Below are positions 46,561 to 57,149 of a stretch of 64,000 nucleotides of DNA, one piece after another. The stretch is from NCBI GenBank assembly GCA_018398575.1, contig JAGTXZ010000024.1:620001-684000 (forward strand). Direction: 5' to 3'. The notes beneath the pieces were generated by a model, which was not told the origin of the DNA, made no database searches, and saw nothing but the letters and a program-made list of their open reading frames with translations. Position 1 is the first letter of the stretch. Every line of letters begins with the position of its first letter. Made by a program: the position numbers and the translations under genes. This DNA is from Ampelomyces quisqualis. Its lineage: Eukaryota; Ascomycota; Dothideomycetes; Pleosporales; Phaeosphaeriaceae.

Positions 46561-49170
46561 AACAGGGATAAGAATAAAGAGCTCTAGTTAGCAAAACAAC
46601 TTGCGTTAGAAGAAAGGCTGTAGCTCTAAGCTCTACTAAACGCAAGGTAAGTGCACTATAGAGAGCCTGCAACTATAATCTACGTAACTAATACGCAAGA
46701 CAGAACAGTAGATAAACTGCAAGCTTAAATTAAAGTAGCAATAGAACACTGCTAAGAGAACAAATAGCAGGAAGCAGCTAACTTCTTTAGATCTCTACTA
46801 GAAGACTTTAAGGATAACGCGCCTATAATACTACATTTATTATAGGGACTAACAGTCTTATTTACAGCATACTAACTAACAGAGGCTTACATACTTTACA
46901 AAAAAGAGCTATCTTTAGACAATAGCAGCATATTTAGGAATATAATAGGTATAAAGAAAACAAGATTAGCTATACTTATAATAATTATAGGGCATACGCA
47001 CTTTAAGAACTAGACTAAAGTGCAAGAGAACTAATTAAAGAATAAAACTAGTTAACATAGAGCTAAAGATAATAGTTAAGAACAGTGCCCTATAATAGAC
47101 TAACAGACATTTCTATGTGCATGCGAAAAAAACTCTTTGATGCTAGAAGAGCTATAGTTAGCAGCATCTATAGTAAGCAGATAGGGCTGCGCACTAGCTG
47201 CATAGAAGGCTAAAATTATTACTATAGGCCTCTGCAAATCTAAATAGTGCAACTTAAAAGACTCTCTTGCGCTCTATATCTGCTTTATAGACAACACTCT
47301 CCTACAGGGCATAGGCGCACTAACAGCAGACAAAGAAATAGAGATAAGAATTAATCTGCAAGTTAAACAGCACCTTGCAGTGTTTAACTAAAACGTTTTA
47401 CTGCGCAAATTTACAAAGGATAGTAAGAAGTATGTAGAAACAGTTCTGTAGTACATCTAAGAACGCTATATACTAAAAGTCTACCTAAGTGCAACTGCGC
47501 ACTGTCTAGCACTGTCTGCTAGCTAATTTATAATTGTATACAGCTACACAACATTAGTAAAACGCGTGCTTAACAAATACTAAACTATAAGACTTATAAC
47601 TACACGCAAAATATTATTAAAAGGTAGCAAAGTAAGCGTAACAGACGCCTTTAATATTCCTAGCTACGTAGTAATATAGGGACGTATTATCTTTAACAAT
47701 TTCTATAACTACAAATCTAAGAATACTATTATAGGCAACTTGTACAAGACTATTTGAGTTAAGAACTATAGTTATTAGTAAAAGGCCTAGGCCCTCTTAG
47801 GTACACTAATAGAGAAGGGTCTTTACAAGATACTTATTTTTATCTCTCTAGCGCTTAGCAGACTGCAAGACAATAAGAACTTCTTAAACTAGCACTGTTT
47901 TATAGGCAAGAAGGATAACATAGACAGTTCTAAACTGTTTACTACTACTAACCCTGTGTACGCAAGTATTAAGAAAATTGTAGATATAAGAGAGACAAGA
48001 AAGATGTTAAGCCTAGTTATAGCAAAAGGCTAGGACACCTGCTTATCTAAGGCATAAGAAGAAGTTAAAAACGTGCTTAATTCTTCTAAGTACATAGCGC
48101 TTATAGCGTTAGGAGAGAAGATTGCAGTAAGGTTTATGCTGCGTTAAACTCTAGTTACGCAAGACCTATAGAGCTAGAAGATTTTAGGCATTAAGGGTAA
48201 CTTCTTAACGTTCTACTAGCTATGCTAAATAGATAACTTCTAATTGCTTATAGCTAACGCAATAACAAGATGCAAGATAGTGCTATAATAAGAAGAGCTA
48301 AACAGCGCAGAAGCTAAGAGCGTATGCATATTTAACTGCGCTAAGATGCAGAGCATTACAACATTTTTAATGCTAGCCTAGCTTAAGGCTGCGCTGTTTA
48401 AAAGCAAAAGAAGCAAGAAAACTAAGCAGTTTACATTAACGCATATCTAACAGCACTTCTAGCAGCTAGACAAAGGAATATTTACTAATAACCTTAACTT
48501 GCTACTTGCATATAGTGCAAAGTACAAGGCAATTAAGCTAGAGGCTAAGAGGACTTATGTTAAAACTAGACCTAATCCTAATTAGAGAAGCCTAGCAGAT
48601 AATTAAACAGTACTATGCAATGTTTAGGCCAAAATCCTTATTAGCTTATACAAACTATGTGTGCAACTAGTGCTCTAGATAGGGCTTTAAAAAAAATTTG
48701 GCAAAGATATAGTTCTTCTGCTAAGAAGAGGAATGCTAAAGTCTAAAATAGACACTGTGTTAGCAAAATAGAAGGACCTAGACTTAACATTTATTTTGGT
48801 AGCGTTAATAGCGTTTGCAGAAGCTATTACGCTAATTAAGGCAAATAAGGTTATAATTGTAGAGCCTTAAGACAAACAGGGCACCTAAGACTAATTTATG
48901 TTTAGAGTATATTAACTAAGCTAGCTAGTAGACGTGTGCAAGGGCATTATTCTGTATAACCTAGAAAGCAATCTAGAAACAAAAGTTCTAAAGAAGCAGA
49001 ACGTAAAGATATTGTTGCGCAGTAGTCTGCAAGGTGTAACAATAGAAGAAGAAGAGATTAAGTAGAATTGTAACAAGAAAATCTCTATAAAGCTTAAGAG
49101 GCTAGTGTAAATCAGGTAAATTAAGCAGTAGAACTGCAGAGTACAGTACACTACTGTGCAAAGCTGTAGA
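46561..49170 (+). pseudogene. SNF2-family helicase-like ATPase
   Basis: Plus-strand gene. Helicase motifs in order: motif I FRNIIGIKKTR at 46932-46964 (expected GDxxGxGKT), a DExx-type box GRIIFNNFYNYKSKN near 47690 (Asp to Asn changes), motif III-like ALLGTLIEKGLYKILIFISL near 47790 (expected SGTPI), and C-terminal lobe motifs V-VI near 48800-48925, LIKANKVIIVEP then FMFRVYQLSQ (expected RVYRxGQ). SNF2 proteins use ATP to move along DNA and remodel chromatin. The protein would exceed 850 codons from motif I region to the end. Cargo in the 18.5-kb element. Many Gln/Trp-type stops. Confidence 0.78.
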
Positions 49171-49339
49171 ATAAAAAACGCTTAAGTAGATACGTAGCCT
49201 AGTCCTAGAAGTACAAGAATACAAAAAGTATTGCAAAAGAAGTATATATGTAGATATAACGCAAAATTAATTTAAAGCGCAAGAATAGTGTAGATTTGCA
49301 GCAAAACCTAAACTAAGTAACAGCGCTATTAAAAGGATT

Positions 49340-49616
49340 GCCTTAGACTTAAACTATAGTTAGGCACAGTTAAAGACAGGCTGCTAACTAGCAACACAGT
49401 TGTGCAGACAGTGCAAAGCTATGTTAAACACAAGAACTACAAACTATTTTGCAAAAGAGTTCTACAAACTAGGCTGCTAATAATAGTATGCTAGGCATTG
49501 CTGTTGTTGCTTAGCACAGCAGAGCACAGTTAAGAACTATCTAGTAGCTAGCGGTACAGTTGTGTTAACAGTGTTGCTAATGTCGCGGATGTTGCTAACG
49601 TTGTGTTTTCCTAACG
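49340..49616. repeat. Right terminal region of the 18.5-kb element
   Basis: Ends with GTTGCTAATGTCGCGGATGT, then TTGCTAACG and TTTTCCTAACG. The last 50 bp recur at 14626-14675 and, inverted, at 20667-20710. Upstream are several CAGTT/CACAG words but no coding sequence. Confidence 0.85.
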
Positions 49617-49618
49617 TA

Positions 49619-52600
49619 AGAGATTACTCCTCTAAACAGGATAGCTATATAACTATATAAAGAACGCCTAGTTACTTTATTATTAGTAAAGAAGGCGTCT
49701 CTACAAATACTTAGTTCTAGACTACTAAAATCCCTATACTTAATTAAATTAAACCTTGTTTAATACAGGTACATAATTACCTATTCTACAGCTTTAATAT
49801 GCTTGTCTAAAGGATTAGTTAAGGAAAAGAAAGGCTTTAAGACTACATAAGCAATATCTAGGCAGATTATAATTGTAGTATAGAAAACTAATCTAACTCT
49901 TTCTTAATAGGCCTTGATTTCTAACTTACTAGCTTCTCTAGTGTTCTTGTAGAGCTTCTTAGATAGCAGTAGTGTTAGAGGGAACGATCTATTGTATAGA
50001 CTAAATTTCTTAGTAATCTTGTTAATATAGGCGTTATAGACTAGAGTAATTGATTAGTCTAATCTGTTTTAGATAACTCTAATCCTAAGGAACTATGATT
50101 CTAGATTTTGTATTTACTAATAATTTTAGCCTATAGATCCTTGGCTTTAAGCTTTTAATATTTGTAGTAGATAAGTAGAATATTATTAACGTAGAATAGA
50201 ACAAAGACTGTTTAATCCTAAGTAAAGAATAGACAGAGTTCTTCTTTAGATGCAAGTAGTCCTATCTCGCGTAGTAATCTTAAGAATTTCTTATACTAAA
50301 GTAATAGAGATTCTCTAAGCCTATAGAGCGCTTAGTTAAGCCTTATACATAGCCTAGCTTTTTTAAATCTATCTAGTAGATTATAGATTACTAGATTGTT
50401 AGCTATAATTAAGGCGTTAAGAAACGCTCTAACTACGTTGTATTGTATAATTTCTAGATTAAAATAGGCTGCAATAGCTATAGTAATCCTAAAAGACTTG
50501 GCTGCAAGAGTAGTAGTGTACGTATTAAGTAAAGAGTCCTTCTCTTCGAGATCTTCTCTTACTATAAGCCTAGCCTTATACTTTAGAAAGTAACTGTCTT
50601 AATTAAACTTACATACCTAGACCTATTTTAATAGAATTAGTTAATTATTAGACCTATACTTTAGAATCTCTTTTTAGGTACTTTTCTTGTGTAGCTAATT
50701 AATTTCTTTAAGAAAAGTATTTAATAACAGGCTTTTTATTAGATACTAAAGCATCTGCTTCTATGTGTTAGGTAGCTTAGGCATATTATCTCTATAAGCA
50801 CGCTTCTTAACTGTTTAGTAATTCTAATTACTTAGCATTGCTGTTATAATTATAGTGTTTAGTATTTTATAACTAGAGCGCTTAGTCTAGGGTTCTATAA
50901 GGCCTAGAAGGAAAGTGTTCTTAAAATTGTGTTTCTAGTAATTTACAAATAGATCTGCTATTAATATATTAACACTCTTACCTTCTATCTAATTGTTATA
51001 ATTCTTCTTACAGCAAAGTAGTATATATTAACTTAGTAGTTTTTTAATTTTAGAAGCTACTCTTTGCAATTAATAACTTAATTGTATAAAAGAATTTGCT
51101 AATTCTGCTTTGTCTAGGGCTCTAGAGTTACTACTCTTAGGTTAAGTAGTAGGAGAGGAAAAGGCTAACTGCCTATCCTGTTAGGAACTTATCTAATCTC
51201 TAGATACTAAAAGGCTAGCTCTTTTAGGACCTAGCAATAGTCTTTAGCTGTTAGATCCTACGCGCTGTATAAGCTAAATACTAGATAACTAATCTAGTTT
51301 TAGAGTTACCTCTAGTGTAACAAGCCAAGTATATTTACTTTAGTCTAAGAGGATTCTTAAATGCTTGCTAGCCTTGCTAGCACTTCTCTTAGCTTCTGCC
51401 TCTTCTTCTTTGTAATTATAAGATTAGCTAGTCTTTGTAATTCTTAGGATTAGATGCTTACCCCTAAGCTGTTGCTTAGTAACCTTAGTAATTTCTTAGC
51501 TTAGTTAATTCTATAGAATAGGTAGGTTAATATCCTGCCTAAGATTTCTAAGTTTACTAATGTGTAGAATATCTACAATTTTAAGCGCTTACTTTTTAGG
51601 TATCTTATCTTCTTAGTTACTAGAATAGAATATAGATTTATTAAAGGTAACGTCTCTTAATGCAATTACTTAATTAATTAATAGAACCTTAATGCAATAG
51701 ATATTAGAAGCTTAATAGCCTACTAGATATCTAATATAGCTGCAAAGGTTAACTTTAAACTTGCGCCTGTTTCTACCTACTACTTAGTTGTAATTAAGAG
51801 AATACGCTCTACAGCTATAGGTATAAATACTACTCTAATTTAAGCGTAAGTTAGCAGTCCTGTGCCTAGTAATTGCTAGCTTATACTATTAAAAATATTG
51901 CCTAAACTAGGCGTATAGGACCTTATTTAGGGATCAAAAACTATAGATTTTTAATAAGCACATTCTATGTAGATAGGCTGCTGTATCTATAATTTGTAGC
52001 TAAAGCTTAATTAGAAGATTTGCACCTATACGCATCTTAATAGATTCTGTAATTAGCTCCTTACTTACTTACTTAGCTAATCTATTTAGCTAATGCGTGT
52101 ATAGTAGCAGGCGTAGTATTTTCATCCCCTGTTAATCTGCCTACTCTTTATACTGCAAACGCCTTCTCTAAGGCAGAGTTACAGTGTTACTATCCTAATA
52201 GATTTCTATAATTTTTAAATTAAATCCTTTCTTAACCTAGGCTATAAATCTCTTAATTGCTCTTATAATCTTAATTAACGTCTTGTTGTAAAGGTTGTAG
52301 TTATAAAGCTTGCCTAAGTAGTTTTCCTTAATAATTAAAGACTATTCTTTATAAAGCCTTCTAGTTAGCATGTTAAACAGATTCTAAGAAACTTTATAGA
52401 ATAGTTATAGTAATCTTTCTCTTAGCTATTGTAAGACTACTTAAGCTATATAAGTAACTAAGCAGTTCTAACAATTAATCCTTTTAGTTCTCTTTATCTT
52501 AACGTTTTAGGCTAACTAGGTAAGAGCTTTAAGAGCTTGCTAGCCTAGGTATCCTAACTGTTTGTACTATAAATTCTTGTTATTATTTATTAAGTAATTA

Positions 52601-54480
52601 ATGTTAGATTAATACAACGTGTGCAGGATTAGTAGTTATAGAACATAGCGTGTAACCTAGTTATGTTTAATAAACAAGAGGTTATAAGCCTTATAAAGCT
52701 TATATATAATAACGTTCTACTTATATAATCTAAACTAAAGAGTGCTGTCTAATCTACTCTACTATATACCTGCCTGCTTAAGTAGTGCTGCAAATACAAT
52801 ATTTATATAAAAGCTATTAATAACTTTAACCTTCTTAAGCTTTAGTCTCTTGTGTAAGAACCTTTTAGACTTTATAGAACGTTCTTAATTACTTAATTGC
52901 TATACCTAGTTGCAGAGAGTAACTATATTCTAGCCTTAACTCTTTCTTTAGAGTAGGTAGGACTAAACATTTCTAAAATAAGAAGTAACTAATTATTAAC
53001 AAGGTGCACTATACTAGCCCTATTGTAAACAGTGCTTCTTAAAAGTAGATAGGTTATAAACGTAGTAGTGTACACTCTAAAGTCTTGATTAGTAACATTA
53101 GGTTCCTAATTAAAAGTGGCAAGGTTAATTAGTGCTGCTATAACATCTTCTAGATATATTACTGCCTTAGTCCTAGAAATTAACTAGTTAGCTATAATAG
53201 GTAGCATCTAACTAGCTTTCTTAATCTTGTTATTAAGTGCGGCCTACTTAGAAGTGTTAAGCTGCTTAGGGACCTTCTCTTAGTTAAAATTAGAGATCTT
53301 AATTAGTACTTTCTTTAGTAGAGCTAATCTAGTAATTATAGTCTTTAGTTAGAGATAATCTATTAGGTTCTATTTGTGCTTTTTTTTTGTTTCTATAGAG
53401 GCAAGGTTTTAGTTTCAAATTGTCTTTGCCTTCATTCTTTAGATTAGAGTCCTTGTTTTCTAAGTTCTTAATGTTTCTAAGGGTAGCAAAGGCTAAATAG
53501 AACTTTCCTTTAGTAGCAAGAACTGCTTGTTCCTAAAGTATAAGAGAGAAGATCTTAGCTAGATTATATATAGTTATACCTAGTTAACTAAGAGCTGTTT
53601 CTTTAATAATATTCTAACGCATTAATTAAGCCTAGTTAGGAGTAATTCTAGTAGATAGGGTATCTAGAAAATTAGTAAGGGTAAGTTATTCTTTTATCTC
53701 TGTAACTAAGAATGCTTTAGCCTTTCTGTAGGTTACTTACTATTTATTAAACTATTTATCTAGAGTAATCTTACTATACCTAGCCTTTTCTAGATAAGCT
53801 TAATATTGCTGCCTAACTAGGTGCATAGTATTATTATCTATTAGAGCAAGGTTGTGCTTAAGGATCCTAATTAAGACTTAGGGCGTTATTTCTAAAGAGT
53901 TAAGCATTTTAATCGCTGTAGGTGCTATTAGATCCTTAGCTACAGTTTAACTAATCTATTCCTAGACGTTGCTAATTTTAGCTGCTTGCCTAGTCTATTT
54001 TAACGTATAAAATTTATATTAGCAAACGTCCTCTTTATAACTGCTATAGGCAAGTTTAAAGGTAACTGGCTTTAGATTATATTAATTAAAAGCTTTATTG
54101 CAGATTTGCGTGTCTAGATTAGTAGATCTAGGCAGTAAAGCTAAGACTAGCCAACTAGAAGCAGCTGGAAGCTTAGGATATTTAGGCTCCTAGTCGTTAA
54201 TTAGGAGCACTGTGTCTCTACCTAGGTTAATTTAATCCAAGACTCCTTTGTTTTAAGCATAAAGCTAGAGTCAGGCAAACTAGTATAGCTAGTCTAATCA
54301 GCTAGTTAGGAGAATAACTAGGCTAATCTTATTGTTAGAATAGTAGTCTATAATTATTGGCTAGCTAATTGTGTAGCGAGTATTTGTAAAGAGTTTTAAG
54401 GAGTATTAGAGTAATCTTTAATCTAGGTAGTACCTTAGCAATATAAGGTTCGCAGAGAAAATTAACACTGCAGTCTTATA
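49619..54480 (-). pseudogene. Copia G gag-pol polyprotein
   Basis: Minus-strand Ty1/copia polyprotein in copia order (integrase before reverse transcriptase). Near 52530-52440: LQYKQLGYLGQQALKAL then INCQNCL, the gag-pre-integrase zinc region. Integrase core near 52400-52020 (LFYKVSQNLFNMLT, EIYQDSNTVTL, YTRQLNRLAKQVSK: D, D, E-type blocks). Reverse transcriptase begins near 50650 (YKARLIVREDL), and the active-site box YVNNILLI at 50170-50193 (expected YVDDILL). RNase H follows to CRDAFFTNNKVTRRSLYSYI and GVIS at 49619, then continues at 31067. Gag lies about 54400-53000. Stops throughout. Confidence 0.9.
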
Positions 54481-54496
54481 ACGCAGGGCTTATAAC

Positions 54497-54714
54497 TATA
54501 GGAGCTAAGCAATACTATAGATTTAATTGTTATAAGTAAAAAGATTGTATTACTTATTCTATGCTATGTAAAGATAGATTAGATTAAATACACTAAGCCA
54601 AGAGATAGCTTAATTAGTTAGTCTAGTCCTAAATAGATCCTTACTTCCTTAGTAATTTGCTTAGGTATTCCACGTAACAATTCTGTAATCTGCTAATTTA
54701 CATACTCTATTACA
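54497..54714 (-). repeat. Copia G 5' LTR (218 bp), also the empty site for E
   Basis: Matches 21684-21805 plus 28907-29004. On the minus strand it begins TGTAATAGAG and includes TGTTACGTGGAATACC. Around 54610-54620 it reads TTAATTAGTTAGTC, a single TTAGT, showing the state before insertion of chromovirus E in the other LTR. Confidence 0.9.
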
Positions 54715-55815
54715 CTACTTAAGTTCTACTTTATTCTTGGCAACAAGATAGCTAACTACTATATAGCTTTGAATTAATTGCAGATAACTAAGAAGAAAAC
54801 GTTTCTCTTGTTTAAAGCTAGGTTTCTAAGTTCTGCAGTTAAGAGACAAGTACCTTCTTTAGAGTAGTTTTACTACTTATAGACAAAGATTACGCTAGGA
54901 TTATATGCCTCTAACCTAGAATTTAAACACTAATAGAGAAACTTATTTAATTAGATAGTAGAGCACTTTACTACATATAATATAGAGTATAAGAACAACT
55001 CTACCCTAAGTATAATACTAGCTTCTACTAAAATGCTAATTAGGCTAGCTTTACAATAGAATTTAGAGCTAAATTAGATAATAACCTCTAGCGCCCTAAT
55101 AAATTCTGCGATAGCCTATTAATTAATAATAGTGCGTTTTCTAACAAAGACTTCTAAACTAAACTCACAAATTTTAGTAAGCTAAGATATTATACTAGTA
55201 ACTGCACAAAACTTTATATACGTTATTTTAAAGCTATAGAAGTAGATAAGTATAAAGATACTTAAGAGCACTCTAACAAAAAGGTTTATTATGCAGGAAA
55301 CAGAAGCGCCTAAGAGAACACTTCTTTCTAGGCCTAAGCTAATACAATCTATTTTACCTTAACCTTTCTTATTTGTTTTGTAATCTCTATTTCCTTATAC
55401 CTACGCTTCTCTATAACTAAGGTATTAGCTTACACCTTAACACTCTTGTTAATACTAGTGCCTAAGGTTTCTTTCTTTTAAATTTATAAACCACTTGATT
55501 TGTTTTTAAAGCTTTACAGCAATCTATATAGAAGCTTCTCTTTTTGGTTTAGATACGCCCCTTTAAAGATTAGTTTACTGCTTTAGTTACCTAATATATT
55601 TAACTACACTTAAATATTAATAGCTAAAAGATTTTAAACTGCCTCTTTTTTATCTTTAATCTTAAGTCTAAGGATTATATAGTTAGCCTCTAATAGTTAA
55701 GACAATTTAAGATTTATTTAGACATAGATAAGTTACAGTTTATTTAGCTATATAATTATCTCTATTTATATAATTCTTTACCTCTTATACTTTCTATTTT
55801 ACATTAAGCTATAGT
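54715..55815 (+). mobile_element. Chromovirus E-family fragment (gag to early pol)
   Basis: Plus-strand sequence equivalent to about 22990-24113 of element E (CTACTTAAG through ATTAAGCTATAG). The left edge is the copia G LTR; the right edge is the LTR of copy H at 55816. The zinc-knuckle region is partly deleted near 55165-55210. It carries more stops than E, so it is likely older. The missing downstream part may lie beyond H. Confidence 0.85.
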
Positions 55816-56114
55816 TGTAACAACGCAGGTAGGTATAGCTATTAGAATTAAATTAGATACGTATAAGAGGTATATAGGAGTGCGTGTTGTATTAGAGATT
55901 CTAGATTAGCTATATACCTATAAGTCTTGTACAAAAGAATAAAAGAAACTTATTCTCTATCTAATACTATAGGCTAATACTTATAGTAGGCGTAGTAACT
56001 AAGTTGGAGCATTGTTAGAGTACCTTTAGTGCTAGTTCTACTAGCCCCTTTATAATCTGTTACTAATCTCTATTAGGTATTAGATATAATATATATTTGT
56101 ATATACTTGTTATA
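55816..56114 (-). repeat. Chromovirus H 3' LTR (299 bp)
   Basis: Reverse complement of the E LTR, same length, starting TGTAACAACG and ending CTTGTTATA on the plus strand. Confidence 0.92.
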
Positions 56115-56437
56115 TTACCTTTCTTCTTAAAATTAATAGTTTCTATTAATTGGGTCTGTATTAGTGTTCGTTTAGATACTTTCTAAAAACTTTAAAAAAC
56201 TCTTATTTACCTTAACTTTATTTTTTAAATAACGTATTATAGCTATTTGTTATTGTTTTGCTTATCGCGCAGCGCGTTTATTATTATAACTTTACCTTAA
56301 GGTTTTTAAGCATATATACAAGGCTAGCTCTTAGGTATACTACTTCTCTATACTTTCTTTCTTACGTTTAGATACCTAAAGCTATCTAAGTTCTCTTCTA
56401 ATTTTATTACTAGCTAACTGTTTTGTAGATATATATA

Positions 56438-57103
56438 ATGCCTATTCCTGTCTCTCTTAAGGCTTATTCTCTAGTCTATTAGGTTATCTGCCTACAGGTT
56501 GCAAGAGCTTTTACTTGCAGCTATTTTAATATTAAATTTAGATTCTATTTAGACGTATCTAAGAAGTGTGCATATTGCATGCTCTTAAATAAAAAGTGTT
56601 GCCTAGTTCTTCTACATGCAGGCTAAGAGTATAATAGCCTTTTTAAGGCTCTTAACTGCAGGTTTACTACTCTAGGTAGAGACAAGTCTAATAAGGTAGT
56701 GCTAAAGTATAAGGCTAACGTTTAGGCAGTAGCGTTTTAGCTAGCTACTGCTGTGCAAGTAGGCGCTGCATAAGTAGCTAATATAAACACTACTAACTTA
56801 CTTGTTAGTACTTATTACTAAAGAGAGGAGCTAGCTAGAAAGGTTAGAAAAATAGCAAAAGAGGTTAGGTTGCTTAGGTAGAGTATAGCTAGGTTAACTA
56901 GTGTAGTTGCTTAGCTAGTAAATGTCTTAATAGTATCTTAGGCAGATTAGGTAGCAGAGAAGTTAGCTAGCACTTATAGCAGGTAGAGCTAAAACAAAGG
57001 ATAACTAGGTAGTATATTAGTGTCTGCACCTAGAAATTTAAACAGTTAAGAACGTCTTACTAGTAGTAGTAATAGTCTACTGTTAAATCTAATAGAAGAG
57101 TAA
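56438..57103 (+). pseudogene. Antisense ORF of chromovirus H
   Basis: Counterpart of 28279-27590. ATG at 56438 (MPIPVSLKAYSLVY), stop at 57103, 222 codons. KKCAYCMLLNKKC keeps C-x2-C-x6-C, and YYQREELARKVRKIAKEVR keeps the coiled-coil part (TAG read as Gln). The tail LLLNLIEE and the TAA stop are conserved. It lacks 8 codons present in E, without loss of frame. Substitutions relative to E are mostly transitions, with some codon changes such as Thr-Tyr-Cys-Thr to Ala-Tyr-Cys-Met. Confidence 0.75.
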
Positions 57104-57149
57104 GGCTTCTATTGTTAATAGTTGTTACTTACTAGTATAGTAGTTGCAA

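Larger units (their letters stand above)
31070..49616. mobile_element. 18.5-kb DNA element with Plavaka-like and DDE_1 transposases and SNF2 helicase
   Basis: 18,547 bp from CGTCAGGAAAA to TTTTCCTAACG, flanked by TA on both sides (31068-31069, 49617-49618). The copia frame is restored when it is removed, which fixes the borders. Only about 11 bp of the ends are inverted repeats, but subterminal 9-bp-type repeats occur at both sides. It carries an unidentified minus ORF, a Plavaka-like transposase (minus), a DDE_1 transposase (plus), a SNF2-like helicase (plus) and five tandem arrays. The DDE_1 gene could be a nested element, but no internal ends were found. RIP stops throughout, so it is dead here. 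Confidence 0.85.
21684..54714 (-). mobile_element. Copia element G (Ty1/copia) with two nested insertions
   Basis: A minus-strand copia element spread over 33 kb. Its 5' LTR is 54497-54714. Its 3' LTR is 21684-21805 plus 28907-29004, split by chromovirus E. The polyprotein runs from about 54480 to 49619 and resumes at 31067 after the 18.5-kb element. Removing E and the 18.5-kb element leaves an element of about 7.4 kb, usual for copia plus an extra 3' region. CTACT occurs at both outer borders (21679-21683, 54715-54719), but the outer flanks come from different Gypsy families, so the match may be by chance or the locus may be rearranged. Confidence 0.85.

Noticed and set aside
48921..49151. 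Minus-strand frame of 76 codons
   Set aside because: Complement of the C-terminal end of the SNF2-like gene.
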